From assembly GCA_036362985.1 (NCBI GenBank), contig JAYGXS010000004.1, positions 39,283,626-39,347,625 on the forward strand: DNA of 64,000 nt, in the 5' to 3' direction. The DNA is from Ligula intestinalis. Lineage: Eukaryota; Platyhelminthes; Cestoda; Diphyllobothriidea; Diphyllobothriidae. The notes below the pieces were generated by a model. It saw only the letters and a program-made list of their open reading frames with translations. It did not search any database and was not told the origin of the DNA. Made by a program: the position numbers and the translations under genes. Positions 21,893 to 33,546 of this stretch are shown piece after piece; position 1 is the stretch's first letter; each line of letters starts with the position of its first letter.

Positions 21893-22152
21893 AATATTGC
21901 TATGGCGTCCCCGGGAAGCGACGCGCTTCGTGGTCTTCTGGTGCCTGGAGTGCCGAATATGCAAGCCAGTGCTCTTAACTTGAACAACGCTACGGCGTCC
22001 TTGGGAAGCGGTGCGCTCCGTGGTCGTCGGGTGCCCGGAATGTCAAATATGCAAGCCAGGACTGTCAGCCTGAGCAATGCTACGGCGTCCTGGGAAGAAA
22101 TGCGCCCATGGTCGTCTGGTGCCCGGAATGTTGAATATGCAAGCCAGTCGCC
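21893..22152 (+). repeat. Three ~90 bp tandem repeats in the RTE-like 5' part
   Basis: TA(C/T)GGCGTCC begins units at 21,900, 21,989 and 22,080. Each unit continues through a TGGTGCC(T/C)GGA-like block and AATATGCAAGCCAG. The period is 89-91 bp, so copies fall in different frames and the repeat would not keep a protein repeat in phase. It directly precedes the endonuclease start. Confidence 0.85.
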
Positions 22153-22164
22153 TAAATTCGCGAC

Positions 22165-22425
22165 ATACTTTGAACATCGGTTGCTGGAATATGCGGACAT
22201 TGTTTGATCCAGGCTGTCAAGCACTTCTAGCACGCGCATTATGGGACTATAAAGTAGATGTTGTCTGTCTGTCAGAAGTTCGTCTCCCAGACTCTGGAAC
22301 GAGAGAAATCAAGGTCCCAGAAGAAAATACTGAGAACGTGCTCCTCCACAGCGGACCACAAGCGAATACAGGACTGCATGGGGTGGCAAAAGCCATGACG
22401 AAGAAGGTTTTGTCCTTGGTGGCGT
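22165..22425 (+). pseudogene. RTE-like endonuclease, N-terminal part
   Basis: The frame runs through LNIGCWNMRTLFDPG, VDVVCLSEVRLPDSGTREIK and GPQANTGLHGVAKAMTKKV. These are the first metal-binding (N in GCWN) and glutamate (SEV) blocks of the exonuclease-endonuclease-phosphatase fold. It stops matching the family at about 22,430, where the CR1-like insertion begins. The remainder resumes at 25,530. Confidence 0.8.
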
Positions 22426-22759
22426 GGCTTTCAAATTTGAGCCACCCATTTTTTTGCTCTCCATTCAAGTGGGAATTTACTATCCTATACCATCCTTTCT
22501 AATCTTTTGCTTTGTTCGTCTGCATTTGTGATCACGAGATAATATCTTCAGTACACTGCTACCTTTTTAAGTGCACGAAAAGAAGTTATTTAATCTACAA
22601 CATATCAACATTCCAATATTTGTCAAATGAGGCCAATCTGTCGCATTTCCAATTCAATGTCTTCGACAATTCTCCGCATCACACGTAAAAGAACACACAG
22701 ATCAGGTTGGCAACAGGGAAACAAACGTAAGCCTCTACAGGAACTTTCACTTCCAGGTT

Positions 22760-23400
22760 TCATGTCGACAAATTGCAGATCCCTGTTTAAGAAGATTGTC
22801 GAATTATCGGCACTCATGTTGAAACGAGAACATAAGAACTCTGCAGTCATCTGTCTACAAGAAACGGCTTAACAGCGACATTGAGTCGGAATTCATCACC
22901 CCACGATAGTTTTATGCCTATCGTTTGGACAGAAAATCCTTAATTAGCGGCAGAGGTGATAGAGTGGCTGTCTTTGTAAGCCAGCAATGGTGCACAAATT
23001 GTAAGTCCTTATTTTCTTATTCAGACGACTTAATAGACGCCATTGCTGTAATATGCAAGCCTAGATATTTAAGCAATTCTAAAGGCATCATTTTGGTTGG
23101 TATTTACATGCCAACGTGCTTTAGGCACCTTTTTTGATTTTCTTTCCCAAAAACTTGCTGCACTGTCTTGCGAGCATGTTATAATTTTAAGCAATGATTT
23201 CAACCGTGTTAATCTTTGTCTTCTTACACTGTTAGGTTTTAACGACTTAGTTTCCTTCAATACTCGTTCCGACGCCGCTCTGAATCATACATTGACCAAC
23301 CATTCCAAACTTTTTGTCGTCAAAAATAGAGCACCGTTGGCAGGCTCAGATCATTCTGTGTTATTGGCCTTACTACCCATCTATTGTAGCTCTAACAAGG
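22760..23400 (+). pseudogene. CR1-like apurinic endonuclease (degenerate)
   Basis: Recognisable blocks are STNCRSLFKKIVELS, VICLQETA (catalytic Glu in QET), GDRVAVFVSQQW, IILVGIYMPTC, LSNDFN (usually GDFN) and AGSDHSVLLALLP (the SDH histidine block). Several frame changes, near 22,870, 23,115 and 23,250, separate them. The catalytic positions E, DxN and SDH remain legible, but the reading frame is broken. Confidence 0.75.
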
Positions 23401-23633
23401 GGCTGTTAGTAATTCCCGAGAGGAAAATAATGGTTTGAGACACCTACCCACATAATATTTCTTTGCTCCAGACCGTCATATCTGGCAATATGTCTACCCT
23501 TCTAGAGTAATCGGATGTCGATTCATGCTGTAGTCATCTCACTTCTTTTTTAAACAATATCTTTAATGTCTGCTGTCCTCTTGACGCTGTCATAGTTAGA
23601 CCTGACAGAATATCTTCTCACCACCTAAAAACT

Positions 23634-25120
23634 TTGGGACATCAAAAGGAATTGTTCTATAAACTAGGTCTACGAAATAGACTAAAGGATCTGAACATCC
23701 AGATAAAGCATGAGATTTACAGGCTGAATGACCATTTTATAAGTCAGCTTTTTACATTTTCTACATCATCCGCTCCTCTTACTTCCTCCGAAATATGGAA
23801 GAGTTTCAAATATCTCACTGGTCAACGCAATACACTGGCACATGTTGATACCTACCTAGACAGCTTAAACGTAAACTTTATCCACACTCCCACCGACTCC
23901 TATCTCCCGGCAAATGATATTTCTTTACCACCAAGTGATTTCTCTCCAGTGTCCGTGGCAACAGTCATGAAACTCCTAAACAAGGTAAAAGGTACAACAG
24001 CTGCCGGACCTGATGGCGTCTCCCCATTTCTCCTTAAATCTTGCTTTTTTCAATATGCTCCTGTCTTGGCACATCTTATTAATTTATCTTTCATGGGGTC
24101 CAAGATTCCTGACGGCTGGCGTTCGGTCCTCCTATCCCAAAAAAAACCACTTCAGCGGGTCCCAAATCCTTTCGCCCAATTGCCTGCTCTTCTGCACTCC
24201 TCAAACTTACAGAACGAGCAGCTTTGGACATCATAAAGCCATTTTCATCCAATTTTTTTCTGATTCCTTGCAGCTTACGTATAAGGCTAGCCTTAGTACA
24301 CTAGATGCTGTTACTCTGGTAGTCCACTCTGCTCCTCGAGACATGGACAATGGATGTCGTTCATACGCATATGCCTTTCTCAACTACTCCTCAGCCTTCA
24401 ACACGATCCTGCGAAATCTTCTTAATAAAACCTCTGCATGTGGCTCTCCTGGCTTGGCCGTCTCTTGGCTTGGGAAATATTTTACTTCCCGCACCCAATT
24501 CGTTCAGAGCGGGAAGCAAAAATCAACGACCCTTCCCAACAATTGTGGAGTTCTGTAGGGGTCTATATTATCTCCTCATTTTTTTCCCTCCATACTGATG
24601 ACCTACGATCTCCAAACGCATGTTTGTTTGTCAAATATGCTGATGACATGGTTGTTGGCCATCTTCTCAAAAGCCAGACCCATCTCCAAACACTAAAGGA
24701 TGGACTGAACCATGCCACAGTGTGGTCGTCAGGAAATGGCCTTTTACTTAATGAGCGGAAGTCAGTCCTCTGTATCTTCAGGCTGCGACCCTTCTCTAGT
24801 CCCAAAGCTATTGACTTTCTGCCGAACAATGTATCTTTCTTTCGATACCTTGGTGTAACAATAGCTTCCAACCTCTCATCTACTCTTCATATTGAAGACC
24901 TTTTTAATTAAAAGCCGGGTGCGTTCTTATTGCACCCCGCAAGCCCTCATCTGGCGTTTTATAGACACTTGTATCCTCCCTCTCATTCTTTACTGCTCTT
25001 TAGTTACCTTTCCAGCACTACTCAAGAAAGATTTTAGTATTATTAAACGTATTCTCTGCACACTCTTTTCAGCTGCCGGCTATTCCTATGCTTTATTAGC
25101 TGACCTTATAATTCATTGAC
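23634..25120 (+). pseudogene. CR1-like reverse transcriptase (degenerate, motif A mutated)
   Basis: Blocks in order: KVKGTTAAGPDGVSPFLLKS (fingers), IPDGWRSVLL, FLNYSSAFNTIL (motif A, with Asn at 24,382-24,384 where Asp is expected), a GSILSP-like motif B that must be read across frames, YADDMVVGHLL (motif C), ERKSVLCIF and FRYLGVTIASNLSS. Four or more frame shifts are needed. Loss of the motif A aspartate alone would abolish catalysis. Confidence 0.8.
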
Positions 25121-25534
25121 ATTCCAAATCGGTCAAGAATTTCGTGGACCGTATTCTTAGTGAGGACACTCACTCTCCCCAATCCGAACTAATGGCTGCG
25201 AAGTCTTTTCGTACGACGAGCCGAAACTTCCTACATATGACATGTTGTCAACCGGCCTACTAGAACTCTACACTCCCATTCTTAGCATGCTTCCTCACGT
25301 GTAAAGAAATGTAAATCGAGAAGCTGAAGGCAGACCTGATTCCATAACTGATTTGGTAACCGTGTCGACTTCTTACTTTGAGTTTTTTGTGAACTTTGAC
25401 CGTTTACTCTTTAGTTTTGGACCCCTTAATTTACTTGAGTTCTGGCTCTCCGTTAATGGAGCTATTTTTTTGCTAAAAGTTTGATATTACCATCAAAATA
25501 AATTTCTCATCATCATCCTCATCTCTTAGCGTTA

Positions 25535-26040
25535 GAGCCTATCTCAGAGCGGATTTCCACAGCCCGCCTCAAAGGCACCATAGCAAATGTGTCCGCAGTT
25601 GCCGTTTATGCACCCAACATCGCAAGTGGATGAAGGTGTTAAGACAGAGTTCTATGAACGCCTTCAAGCTACAGTGGCGAGAATACGCCCTAGAGACTTG
25701 TTATTCGTCGCCGGAGACTGAAATGCCAGGACTAGCCCGTTCAATGAGACCACGAAACACATCATCGGAAAAAAACGGACTGGGTGAACGTTGCGACAAC
25801 GAAGAACGATTGGTAAAATTTGCTGATTATAATCATCTCGTTGTTACAAACACTCGCTTTCAACACCCCCATCGGCAGTTGCTGACATGGTATTCAAACG
25901 ATGGTCAAACGGCAAACCAGATAGACTACATCTTAGTACGCTGAAGGTGGACCACCTCAGTATCTGACAGCCGATCGTTTCGAAGTGCGGAAGTTGGGTC
26001 ATATCATGTTCTTGTCTGTGCACGCTTTAAGCTCCGTTTG
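25535..26040 (+). pseudogene. RTE-like endonuclease, C-terminal part
   Basis: Starts with LALEPISERISTARLKGT and continues with AVAVYAPN. After frame changes come ERLVKFADYNHLVVTNTRFQ and WYSNDGQTANQIDYILVR (the QIDY block). It completes the endonuclease whose first part ends at 22,425. The histidine block follows near 26,000 in another frame (GSYHVLV). Confidence 0.75.
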
Positions 26041-26429
26041 TCGAATTGAAGTAAGAAACTACCCCAAAACATATCAACGTTATGGCACTTTCAAGCACAA
26101 AAACATGTGTAGTGTTAAACGGAAGTCTCACTGCACGGATCTGAGATCAATACACCGCTCGCATCGAACCTCGAGATAACGCCGATGATCAAACTTCGCA
26201 CGATACTCAGTGGCCACACTTGAGAGACGCACTACAATGTACGATGAATTCGAGCTTGCAACAACAGGAAGTATCGAGGAAGGACTGCATCTACACAACC
26301 ACCCTCCATCTCTCGGCACAAGCTAGAATCGCTCGGTTGTCAAACTCAGAGAACTACCGCTCATTGAGACGTTAAACTACGCGATCAGCAAGATGCGACC
26401 GTTAGAACCATTGGCACGAGTTTGCTGGC

Positions 26430-28240
26430 TCCGTGGAATCAGCTTCAAACTCTGGTAACTTCCACCAGCTCTATTACATTCTACGTAAAGCCGTTGGCAA
26501 ATATAAACCGCCTTGCATTACTTTTCGGGATAACTTGGGTCAAGTGATAACTGATATGGTTGGCAAATCGATCAATCGCGAGAGCACTTTAGTGAGCTAC
26601 TGGATCCGCCTGTACGTTCACCTGCGAACCTACAGCTATCAACTGGAATTTCATACGGTAGTAACTGCGAACCACCTACGAGAACTGAACTGGAATCGGT
26701 ATTACAACAATTTGAACGTCGGAAGGCAGCGGGTGAAGATGTTATCCCAGCAGAAGCCTACAAAACAAATTGTTCTGATTTGACGGAATCACTGCACTGA
26801 CTGTACTCGACTTTATGGACTTTTGAATTCATCTCGACTGACTGGTCACTGCCATTATTTTACCGATACCGAAGCGCGGTGACATGAAACTATGCTCAAA
26901 TTATCGCGGCATCAACCTCTTAGATATAGCCACCAAAGTCTTTGCGACCATCCATCTCCATAGATTTTCAACTGAGCTCAATCGTCACACTCCTCCTTAC
27001 CAAGGAAAAGTTCGTCCAGGTTCAGGATGTATTGACCAGATCTTCATTCTACGCCTCATACTAGAGCACAGACGTCAAAACCAACAGATCACCACCGCCT
27101 GTTTCATTGACTTCAATACCGCTTTTGATTCTATCGAACGAGAAGCTTTGTGGCAAATCTTGCTTGCTGAGGTCTCCCACCAAAGTTGCTCAATCTGATC
27201 AAGGCTTTCTATAGTACAACATCAGCCCGGGTAAGAACCCTTGCAGAAGAGTCAAATTTTTCCCTCTAACTTGTGAAGTTCGACAAAGGTGCCCTTTTTC
27301 TCCAGTTCTCTTCAAATTCTTGGTCGACTGGGTAATGCATCAGCCAATATAACCTTACAGCGGATGTGAAATCAGCCCTAAATTGGGAATACCTGACCTG
27401 GAATATGCCGATGACATTGTGGTTCTCGGAAAAAATTCCTCAATCACTACAGCCAACGCTAGACCGAATCAAAAGCTTCGCTGCAACTGTTGGTCTGTCA
27501 ATTAATGTGCGCAAGACGAAGCTCCTGACTGTATATCTGGGCACAGCACAACCACCGTTTATTAGCGGTCAACCCATTGAAGAATTTGGCTGCTTCCGCT
27601 ATTTGGACTTGAGTATGCTAGGCAATGGACAGGCCAAAGACGAAATCAAGAACCAAATCGCGCAGGCCAGAAATGCATTAAGGCTGCTAGCCAGACCACT
27701 CTGGTCTCGCTCAGACATCACCTTACGTACTAAGCTGCTAATATACAAAGCATCAATCAGGCCGGTGTTATTATATGCCTGCAAAACATGGCCAGTGAGA
27801 AAGGCCAATATCCTATCGCTCGAAGTCTTCGATCGTTGGTGTCTTCGATGCCTCTTAAGAATCTTCTGGCAGGATTTAATCTCCAATATTGAGCTATACC
27901 GCAGATGTTTCAAACTACCAAGTCTAGCATCGTACATCCAGCATCGACGATTGCAATGGTTTGGCCATGTTCTGCGAAAACCATCGACGGACCTCTGCAG
28001 ATTGATCGTGAACCCCACTCGTAGTGCAAGGTGGTCATCTGAAGGTGGTCATCTGAAGACATGACTCACCACCGTTAAGTTGGACGTTGAATGGATGGGC
28101 CTCGTTACCGTTTACGGCTTGCGACATTTGAACAAACAATGAATTTACATCTGTGAAGAGCTCACTTCCGACCGTCGCCAATGGGCCGCCACTATTCGTG
28201 ATATCCATGAAGCCGATTCATCCAACAACAGGAGATAATC
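26430..28240 (+). pseudogene. RTE-like reverse transcriptase and C-terminal region
   Basis: Motifs: KLCSNYRGINLLDIATKVFA, GSGCIDQIF, CFIDFNTAFDSIEREALW (motif A), a VRQRCPFSPVLFKF-like motif B, LEYADDIVVL (motif C) and a 232-codon open stretch from 27,366. That stretch ends VLLYACKTWPVRKAN, then FDRWCLRCLLRIFWQD and RRLQWFGHVLRKPS. This last region is typical of the C-terminal tail of RTE-type proteins. The element keeps homology to DRRQWAATIRDIHEA at about 28,165-28,210. Multiple frameshifts are present. Confidence 0.8.
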
Positions 28241-28289
28241 GGATCAAGTACAACTACAAGTAAGTACTTTTGCAAATGATCTAAAAATA

Positions 28290-29620
28290 TAGAAGGTTTT
28301 CAATAGTGCTGCCGATGAGGCTGATTTCCAGAAAATTCTTTGTGGATTAAACGAGGGGTCACAGAAATGGCTTCTGTCCTCAAACTTGAATAAATATACT
28401 CTGCTGCTTCTGGAAAATCGAAATCCGGTCTCTGATACGCGGCCCTACTATCTGAGTGGAATTCTCTTCCAAGAGGCTAAAATACAGAAAAATGTCAACA
28501 TTTGGATCATATATAGCCGTAAACCTTCTTCAAAATGTTGTTAAGTGGCTAAATCTGTAACTTCAATCTTATACATCACCAAGCGGACATTTACCATTTT
28601 CTATGAAGAAATGTTTTCCTAAAATATTTGGAAATTTTATAAGGCCAAAGCTTCAGTATGCGATCAAAACCTGGAGATCGTAGATGCAGTAGGATTACAA
28701 CTCACGTGAAAGACTGCAGCAGCGGACTATGCAATTAGTCAGGGTTCGAGGCGAACTCCAATATGAGATCCACCTCAATAACCTTTATCTCTATCTTCTG
28801 CATTATAGGCAGTTTCGCGGAGACTTGATTCAAACTTCCTCTACCGTGTGTGGCTTGAAGTTGCCCTCCTTTGCAAGTAGTTCTTCAAACTCGCAACTAA
28901 AACTAATATTTGTGGACATTTGTAGGTCCTTTTCCTATCCTTGTACCTCTTACGTTTTTGTTGAAATCGTACGTACTTTTGCTTTTGCCAAACGCAACCC
29001 GAAATACACACATTTACAGCTACCACTGCACGTGGCGTGTTTTGATTATTCCTGCTTACTCTCTTACATTTCCTGCAGCATACCATCTCACCGGTCTCTG
29101 TTATCTTCGCCTGTCAATGACACCATTCTCTGGTGATCATCTCTGGGCTCAGGATCAACTGATGGTGATTCGAACACGAGCTTTCCTTGCAACTATTCAG
29201 ACTTTGGCCGGACGAACGTTATAAATCCATCCTTCAGTAAGCCAATTCTCTGACTACTGTAACCAAGGATCGTGGGGATCTACTGAGTCATATCGTTTAC
29301 TTTTATTGCCATTTTTCCCCTTTTTCCACTAGCGTAGTGTGGAAGTTTAGTTACTGCGAGTAAGCTCTACACTAGGAAGTTTTTGTTGCGCCTATTCTAA
29401 TACGTTTTTTACCTGTTTTAGGTCTAGCCACTACACATTTTTTTCAAATTATGTGCTCCAAGGACGATTGGATGTGAGCAAGTATTTTTTTCTAACAGAG
29501 TCGTGGAAACTTGGAATAACCTATCCAAAGAAATTGTTATTTCTTAATCTGTTGAGACATTAAAACGCTGATTTGATATCCATCTGCTGCAGTACAGTGT
29601 GAACCATGTGCCATATTGAT
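28290..29620 (+). pseudogene. CR1-like LINE 3' fragment, interrupted near 28,920-29,450
   Basis: Fragments from the C-terminal half of a CR1-like reverse transcriptase: NSAADEADFQKILCGLN, KWLLSSNLNKYTLLLLENRN, LYPLHYRQFRGDLIQT-like (at 28,795), then an unrelated ~530 bp segment. The protein tail resumes at 29,455 (RLDVSKYF, then ETWNNLSKEIV, read across frames). The inserted segment has no recognised domain. The nucleic acid and stop pattern show an old, dead copy. Confidence 0.65.
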
Positions 29621-30540
29621 CTTGAAACACCAATGCGGTATGTGACTCTGTTTACATTCAGCTTATTGTTATTTCTTTGTATAGTTTCTAGTTTTTGATA
29701 TTTTGACCTGCCAAAGAGAGGATTCAAATGCGTTAGCTTATTTTCCTCAAAAACACTCTCTAAGCGACTGAAAATCCTTATTCAAGGGCTTTATAGAAAC
29801 GTTTTATATAATTCTGAGGATAAAAGTTAGTACACCACCTAATGCTGGTTGCCACTTTTGACTATGCGCCAAATGACAAAGTTGCAAACTCCGTAATCTA
29901 ATGGCACAATGACCACGCACTTTCATTAACTAACTCAAGCACCCATAGGGCTACCTGCTTTCAACCTGAAAAATTGCAGTCAATTTCATTTCGGAGAGAA
30001 GCTGGCATATTTGCAGTGGTTTTTCAGATACAGTGGTGCCGTTTTCGGGCTGGGCGCAATGTTAATACAAATAAAAATAGCGCCGTTAGGGAGAGAGCAC
30101 TAAGGTAATTTTTTGCACATTCAAGGAATTACGGACAGTAATCACAACTACCTACGCACACTAGCAGATTTACCGACTGATAGACTACGAAAACACCAAA
30201 ATCCCCAGGAATTTCTTGATTATTGTGAACTTCCAAAAATAGTAAATCACTGATTAGAAAATAAACTGCACCCACGACTACCTGATGAAAAATGTTATTA
30301 ATGCTTAGACAAACTCAGTCGCCGTTCTTCGGTCTGATAGTTGAAACTAACTCATCAAGTGAGTTATGATACTGCAGAATAACCAAGATCATCTGACTTA
30401 TATCATCATGGTTTATGTGGAGCACAGAAAAAGTAAATCGCTTATGATTAAGCCAGTTCTCTAACGAGCAAGCCAGGAATATTTGGAATAGTTATTCCTT
30501 AGGGCATGCTCCGAAAGTATTTTTTCGACAGAAAAAATGT
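29620..30540. other. AT-rich stretch without recognisable genes
   Basis: Between two LINE fragments. No convincing frame, RNA or repeat seen. Confidence 0.4.
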
Positions 30541-30639
30541 TATCCATTGCAATTCTATAAATTTCTGATAAGATTTATCTGGTTAGCTCTGTGCTGCCCA
30601 TGGTTGGAAGTTAATACCAGGCAGCCTAAGATCATTTTA

Positions 30640-31620
30640 CTTCAGGTGGCTACTGTTCAAACTGTAGGTGGCTCCTTTTCAGAGTGGGCACCTGTCAAAA
30701 CTGGAGTTCCACAAGGGTCAGTTCTTGGGTCACTCTTTTTCATCATCTACGTAGATGACATCGTACGAGACGTCAAATCTGACCTAGTAATCTTTGCAGA
30801 TGATCTCAAAATGCGGAAGGAGATAAAAGACTAAAGGTACTTTCAAATTCTACAAGAGGATATAGACGGCCCGCACTCTTGGAGCAACAGTTGGTGTATG
30901 AATTTCAACCCCAAAAAATGTGTATTAATGCACATGCTATCTGTAAGACGACGCAGAACTGCGATCTCACGACATTTTATCTTGGGAGGCCAACCACTCA
31001 AACCTGTAAGTATAGCAAAGAGCTGTTCTTATTGGAGATAACCGAAGGGTCACCGCACTGTGCTCCAAAGCCGCAACAAGAGCAATGTCGGGCATGGGCG
31101 TCATTCGAAAGACGTTCGTTAACCTAAATACTGATATCTTCGGAAAAGTATATGGAACGTTCGTGCGGCAGGATCTGGAATACATGGGGATTCCGGAAGG
31201 TGTTCAACATCGTGCTACCAAGGCGGCCCCTGAATTAAAGCAGTTCACATATGAACAAGGTTTGACTGCTTGTATCAATTTCCCTTGATTATAGACAAGA
31301 CAGAGGTGACCTTATAGCAACTTTTCAGTAACTAAGTGGAACTGGTCTGGCTGTCACGTGGGAGGATCTTTTCCAAATGGCCCCAAGAAGAAGCTTCAGA
31401 AGAAATTACTGCCAGATGAAGAGAAAACTAAGCCGAATAAACCAACGTTACTCCATCTTCTCCCAAAGGGTCATTCGAAAGTGAAATTCCTCGCCAGAAT
31501 CTGTTGTGCATTCACCCAAATCGAACGTCTTCAAGAGACGTTTGGATAATCATCTTTTAAAACCCAGCACTCGCCTAACATAAATGATAGCGAACGCTAC
31601 CAAAAACGCACTACTTGCTC
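30640..31620 (+). pseudogene. CR1-like LINE 3' fragment (second lineage)
   Basis: Begins with SEWAPVKTGVPQGSVLGSLF (motif B) and IIYVDDIVRDVKSDLVIFADD (motif C), an unusually clear block. It continues in shifted frames with DGPHSWSNSWCMNFNPKKC, GVIRKTFVNLNTDIFGKVYG, YMGIPEGVQHRATKA and a final block with the sense FFSQRVIRKWNSLPE, here mostly eroded (RICCAFTQIERLQETF). It is a different lineage from the fragment at 28,290. Full 5' parts are absent, as is usual for CR1 copies truncated at the 5' end. Confidence 0.75.
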
Positions 31621-31624
31621 GATT

Positions 31625-32585
31625 TCAATAGAGTTTTTATTTACACTAAGGATGTCCAGACGAATATGTCATACTAGATCTACAGTGAACGTTTTATACG
31701 CTGCCGTTCCGCACACGCCTCATCTCATCAACCATTCATGTTTCCAAAATATTGCTTATGCACTTCTGTGCCTATATTTCGCCACAATTTATGCATTCAT
31801 GTACCGTGTCAATGGAGTTTTAAGGGCTCCAATCATTTACTCCAAATATACTGACTGATACTGACTTATGTTCGTTGGTTTAGTACAGTTCAGCTACGAG
31901 AACGAGACGATATTCAGACGGCTGATTAAGCTAACAGTGTGCCACTTGGATATGACACTTCGCGGCGAAGACATCTGCCAATTAACCATATAAAATTGGC
32001 TGGGGGAACTGCGTGCGCTGCCGCATCTAGTTAGGCTTCGACTCTGAGCTTCTTCGTGGAGAGACCAACCATCACGAGAATGGACCGGTAACCTTTTCGA
32101 GATGAGGCTACCGGTCCGAGTAAGTGGACACCAATACGGACGCCGGGATATCCAGTCAAGATTGACTCAAACGGGGTTGTTGTGACTTTAGCTGTTTAGT
32201 TGAGTTGCAGTGCCGAATTTGATTACACACCGAACGTTTTAAACCTTTGCTTTGCACGTACGGACGAAAAGCGATAGGTAGAAGGAGGTAATGGGGAGTG
32301 TTCTTAGGTGATAGGTGTATGAGAATGGTCAGCGTTAAAGCTTTCAGCAAGTCGATTACACGCACGCAGGTCGTGATTGCTGGAGACCTTGAATGAACTC
32401 CCTCTGTCAAAGCAATTCTTCTAAGGGTAAACCCGCGACCCTTCGAAAATCTCACGACCATCTTTAATCAAAATACATTAAAATTCGAATTCTTACCAGT
32501 GGTTGTCAGAACCTGGGGTTTCTCATTAGAGAAAACTACAGTCAAAAGAATGTTACCAATTCGGAAAGGGGAAAAAGACGACACA
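31625..32585. other. Stretch without recognisable genes
   Basis: Contains short frames only (for example 31652-31858 and 32156-32461). None has a known domain or splice context that I would trust. Confidence 0.4.
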
Positions 32586-32589
32586 AGTG

Positions 32590-33242
32590 CATTTTGTATG
32601 GTTTTTATCATCCCCAAAGAAAATAAAAGAAGAAGAAGAAAAAGAAAAAGAAAAAGTAGGTCCATGGACATGGACTGAGTTATATTTTGACTGACGTTTG
32701 AGACACTCACTTATTTTCATCGTCAGAGTAACGCGGTGGTTGTTCCTGTTTGCCGGAACTGTGTCAGCCCCGCTGTATGCCTGTTATTATATCCGTGCTC
32801 TGCGCATGAACTTTGACCTGCTTGTTCGCTACTGACTGTCCGTGAGATTGACCGCTGGGGTGGGTTCGTGTGACCTTTGTCACACGTCAGTGTGCTTACT
32901 GGCCTGTCCCTCATCCACCGACGGACTAATCACTTGTTGCCGCTCGCATGAGTTCATGTCAAGCTCATGAGCGCGGTAGCGTTGAGGTAGCGTTCCACGC
33001 TGGTCATGGGGTTGTTCTCCACTTTTGTGTCTGCTTCACCGTCCTGTTGGCCTTGTTCGAACTGACTCGAGCCGTTTGCGTACCACCTGGTAGGCACGAT
33101 GATTGTCTATAAATCTGTTAAGTGTGCCAGTCGAAGACCAACTTTCCAGCAGAAGTCTAGCCATCTTGTCATTGGCTCGGCCTATTACTTTTGCATTGCC
33201 GAAGAAAAACTGTGTTCATAGACCATAGACAGCTTATCCTTG
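32590..33242 (-). mobile_element. Penelope-like element 3' end, minus copy
   Basis: Left arm of a large inverted repeat. On the minus strand it encodes the remnant of the C-terminal part of a Penelope-like protein (NAKVIGRAN, then MARLLLESWSSTGTLNRFID), then a frame ending QTGTTTALL, then the CTGACGA ... AAACGTC motif at 32,726-32,693, and a pyrimidine-rich tail expansion near 32,628-32,656. Family assignment is from memory of such C-terminal motifs and the adjoining reverse transcriptase fragment. Confidence 0.6.
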
Positions 33243-33546
33243 GGGTTTATTTCAAACCGTTGGCTTCAAAGAGGGCATGCGAGTATTAAACCTACTCCTT
33301 CTTCCTACTGTCGTCGGTTCAGTATGTTTGAACGCGTTAGAAGAGGGTCGTTACACAACTGCGTTTGTGCCCAACGTGGTGGTGTCTTCTGAGGTGGCTG
33401 ATGCGCATGGTGTTGGTTGCCTTACGATAAACCGTTGTCCTTATCGTTCCGTCTTCTAGCTCTGTCTCCTGAACGTTGAGGAAGGGTAACTGATTGTTGT
33501 CCTCTTCTTCCATAGGGTGTATGAACATCGGCTCGCAAGCAACCGC
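33243..33546 (-). pseudogene. Penelope-like reverse transcriptase fragment (spacer of the inverted repeat)
   Basis: On the minus strand the spacer reads NNQLPFLNVQETELEDGTIR, then TTVYRKATNTM and RRHHHVGHKRSCVTTLF, and, after a shift, LFEANG. LPFLDV, YRKxTxT and the ANGY block are landmarks of the thumb of Penelope-like reverse transcriptases. The segment between this thumb and the following C-terminal part of the left arm is deleted, so the copy is not functional. Confidence 0.65.

Larger units (their letters stand above)
22430..25528 (+). mobile_element. CR1-like LINE nested in the RTE-like element
   Basis: The order is a 5' non-coding part, an endonuclease (22,760-23,400), a reverse transcriptase (23,900-25,110), a 3' UTR and a TCATCATCATCCTCATC tail at 25,508. 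It belongs to the CR1/Jockey-type group by motifs such as NCRSLFKK, AGSDHSVL, KGTTAAGPDGVSPFLLK and a late LIWRFIDTCILPLILYC. Frame breaks throughout mean it is inactive. The flanks, taken together, restore continuity of the RTE-like frame (V-A-W then E-P-I-S), which dates this insertion after the host element. A possible short imperfect duplication, GCGTGG against GCGTTA, borders it. Confidence 0.85.
21700..28260 (+). mobile_element. RTE-like LINE retrotransposon, split by a nested CR1-like element
   Basis: The element carries an apurinic-type endonuclease (start at about 22,165: NIGCWNMRTLFDPG, then YKVDVVCLSEVRLPDSG), interrupted near 22,430. It resumes near 25,530 with EPISERISTARLKGT, then TRFQHPHRQLLTW and NQIDYILVR. 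The reverse transcriptase follows (SNYRGINLLDIATKVF at 26,896; CFIDFNTAFDSI, motif A; EYADDIVVL, motif C near 27,395) and a C-terminal block RLQWFGHVLRKPS. Many frameshifts and stops make it dead. The 5' limit is uncertain; the 3' end near 28,260 ends in a short CAAGTA-rich tail. Clade assignment (RTE/SR2-like) is by motif order and memory, not by a search. Confidence 0.8.

Noticed and set aside
21565..22239. 224-codon minus-strand frame
   Set aside because: It is antisense to the RTE-like element's tandem repeats and endonuclease start; the repeat keeps stops away in this frame.
28917..29426. Segment starting GTAGGT and ending TTTTAG as an intron of the CR1-like element
   Set aside because: The host is a broken LINE fragment with stops on both sides; the borders do not restore the frame, so this is more likely an insertion.
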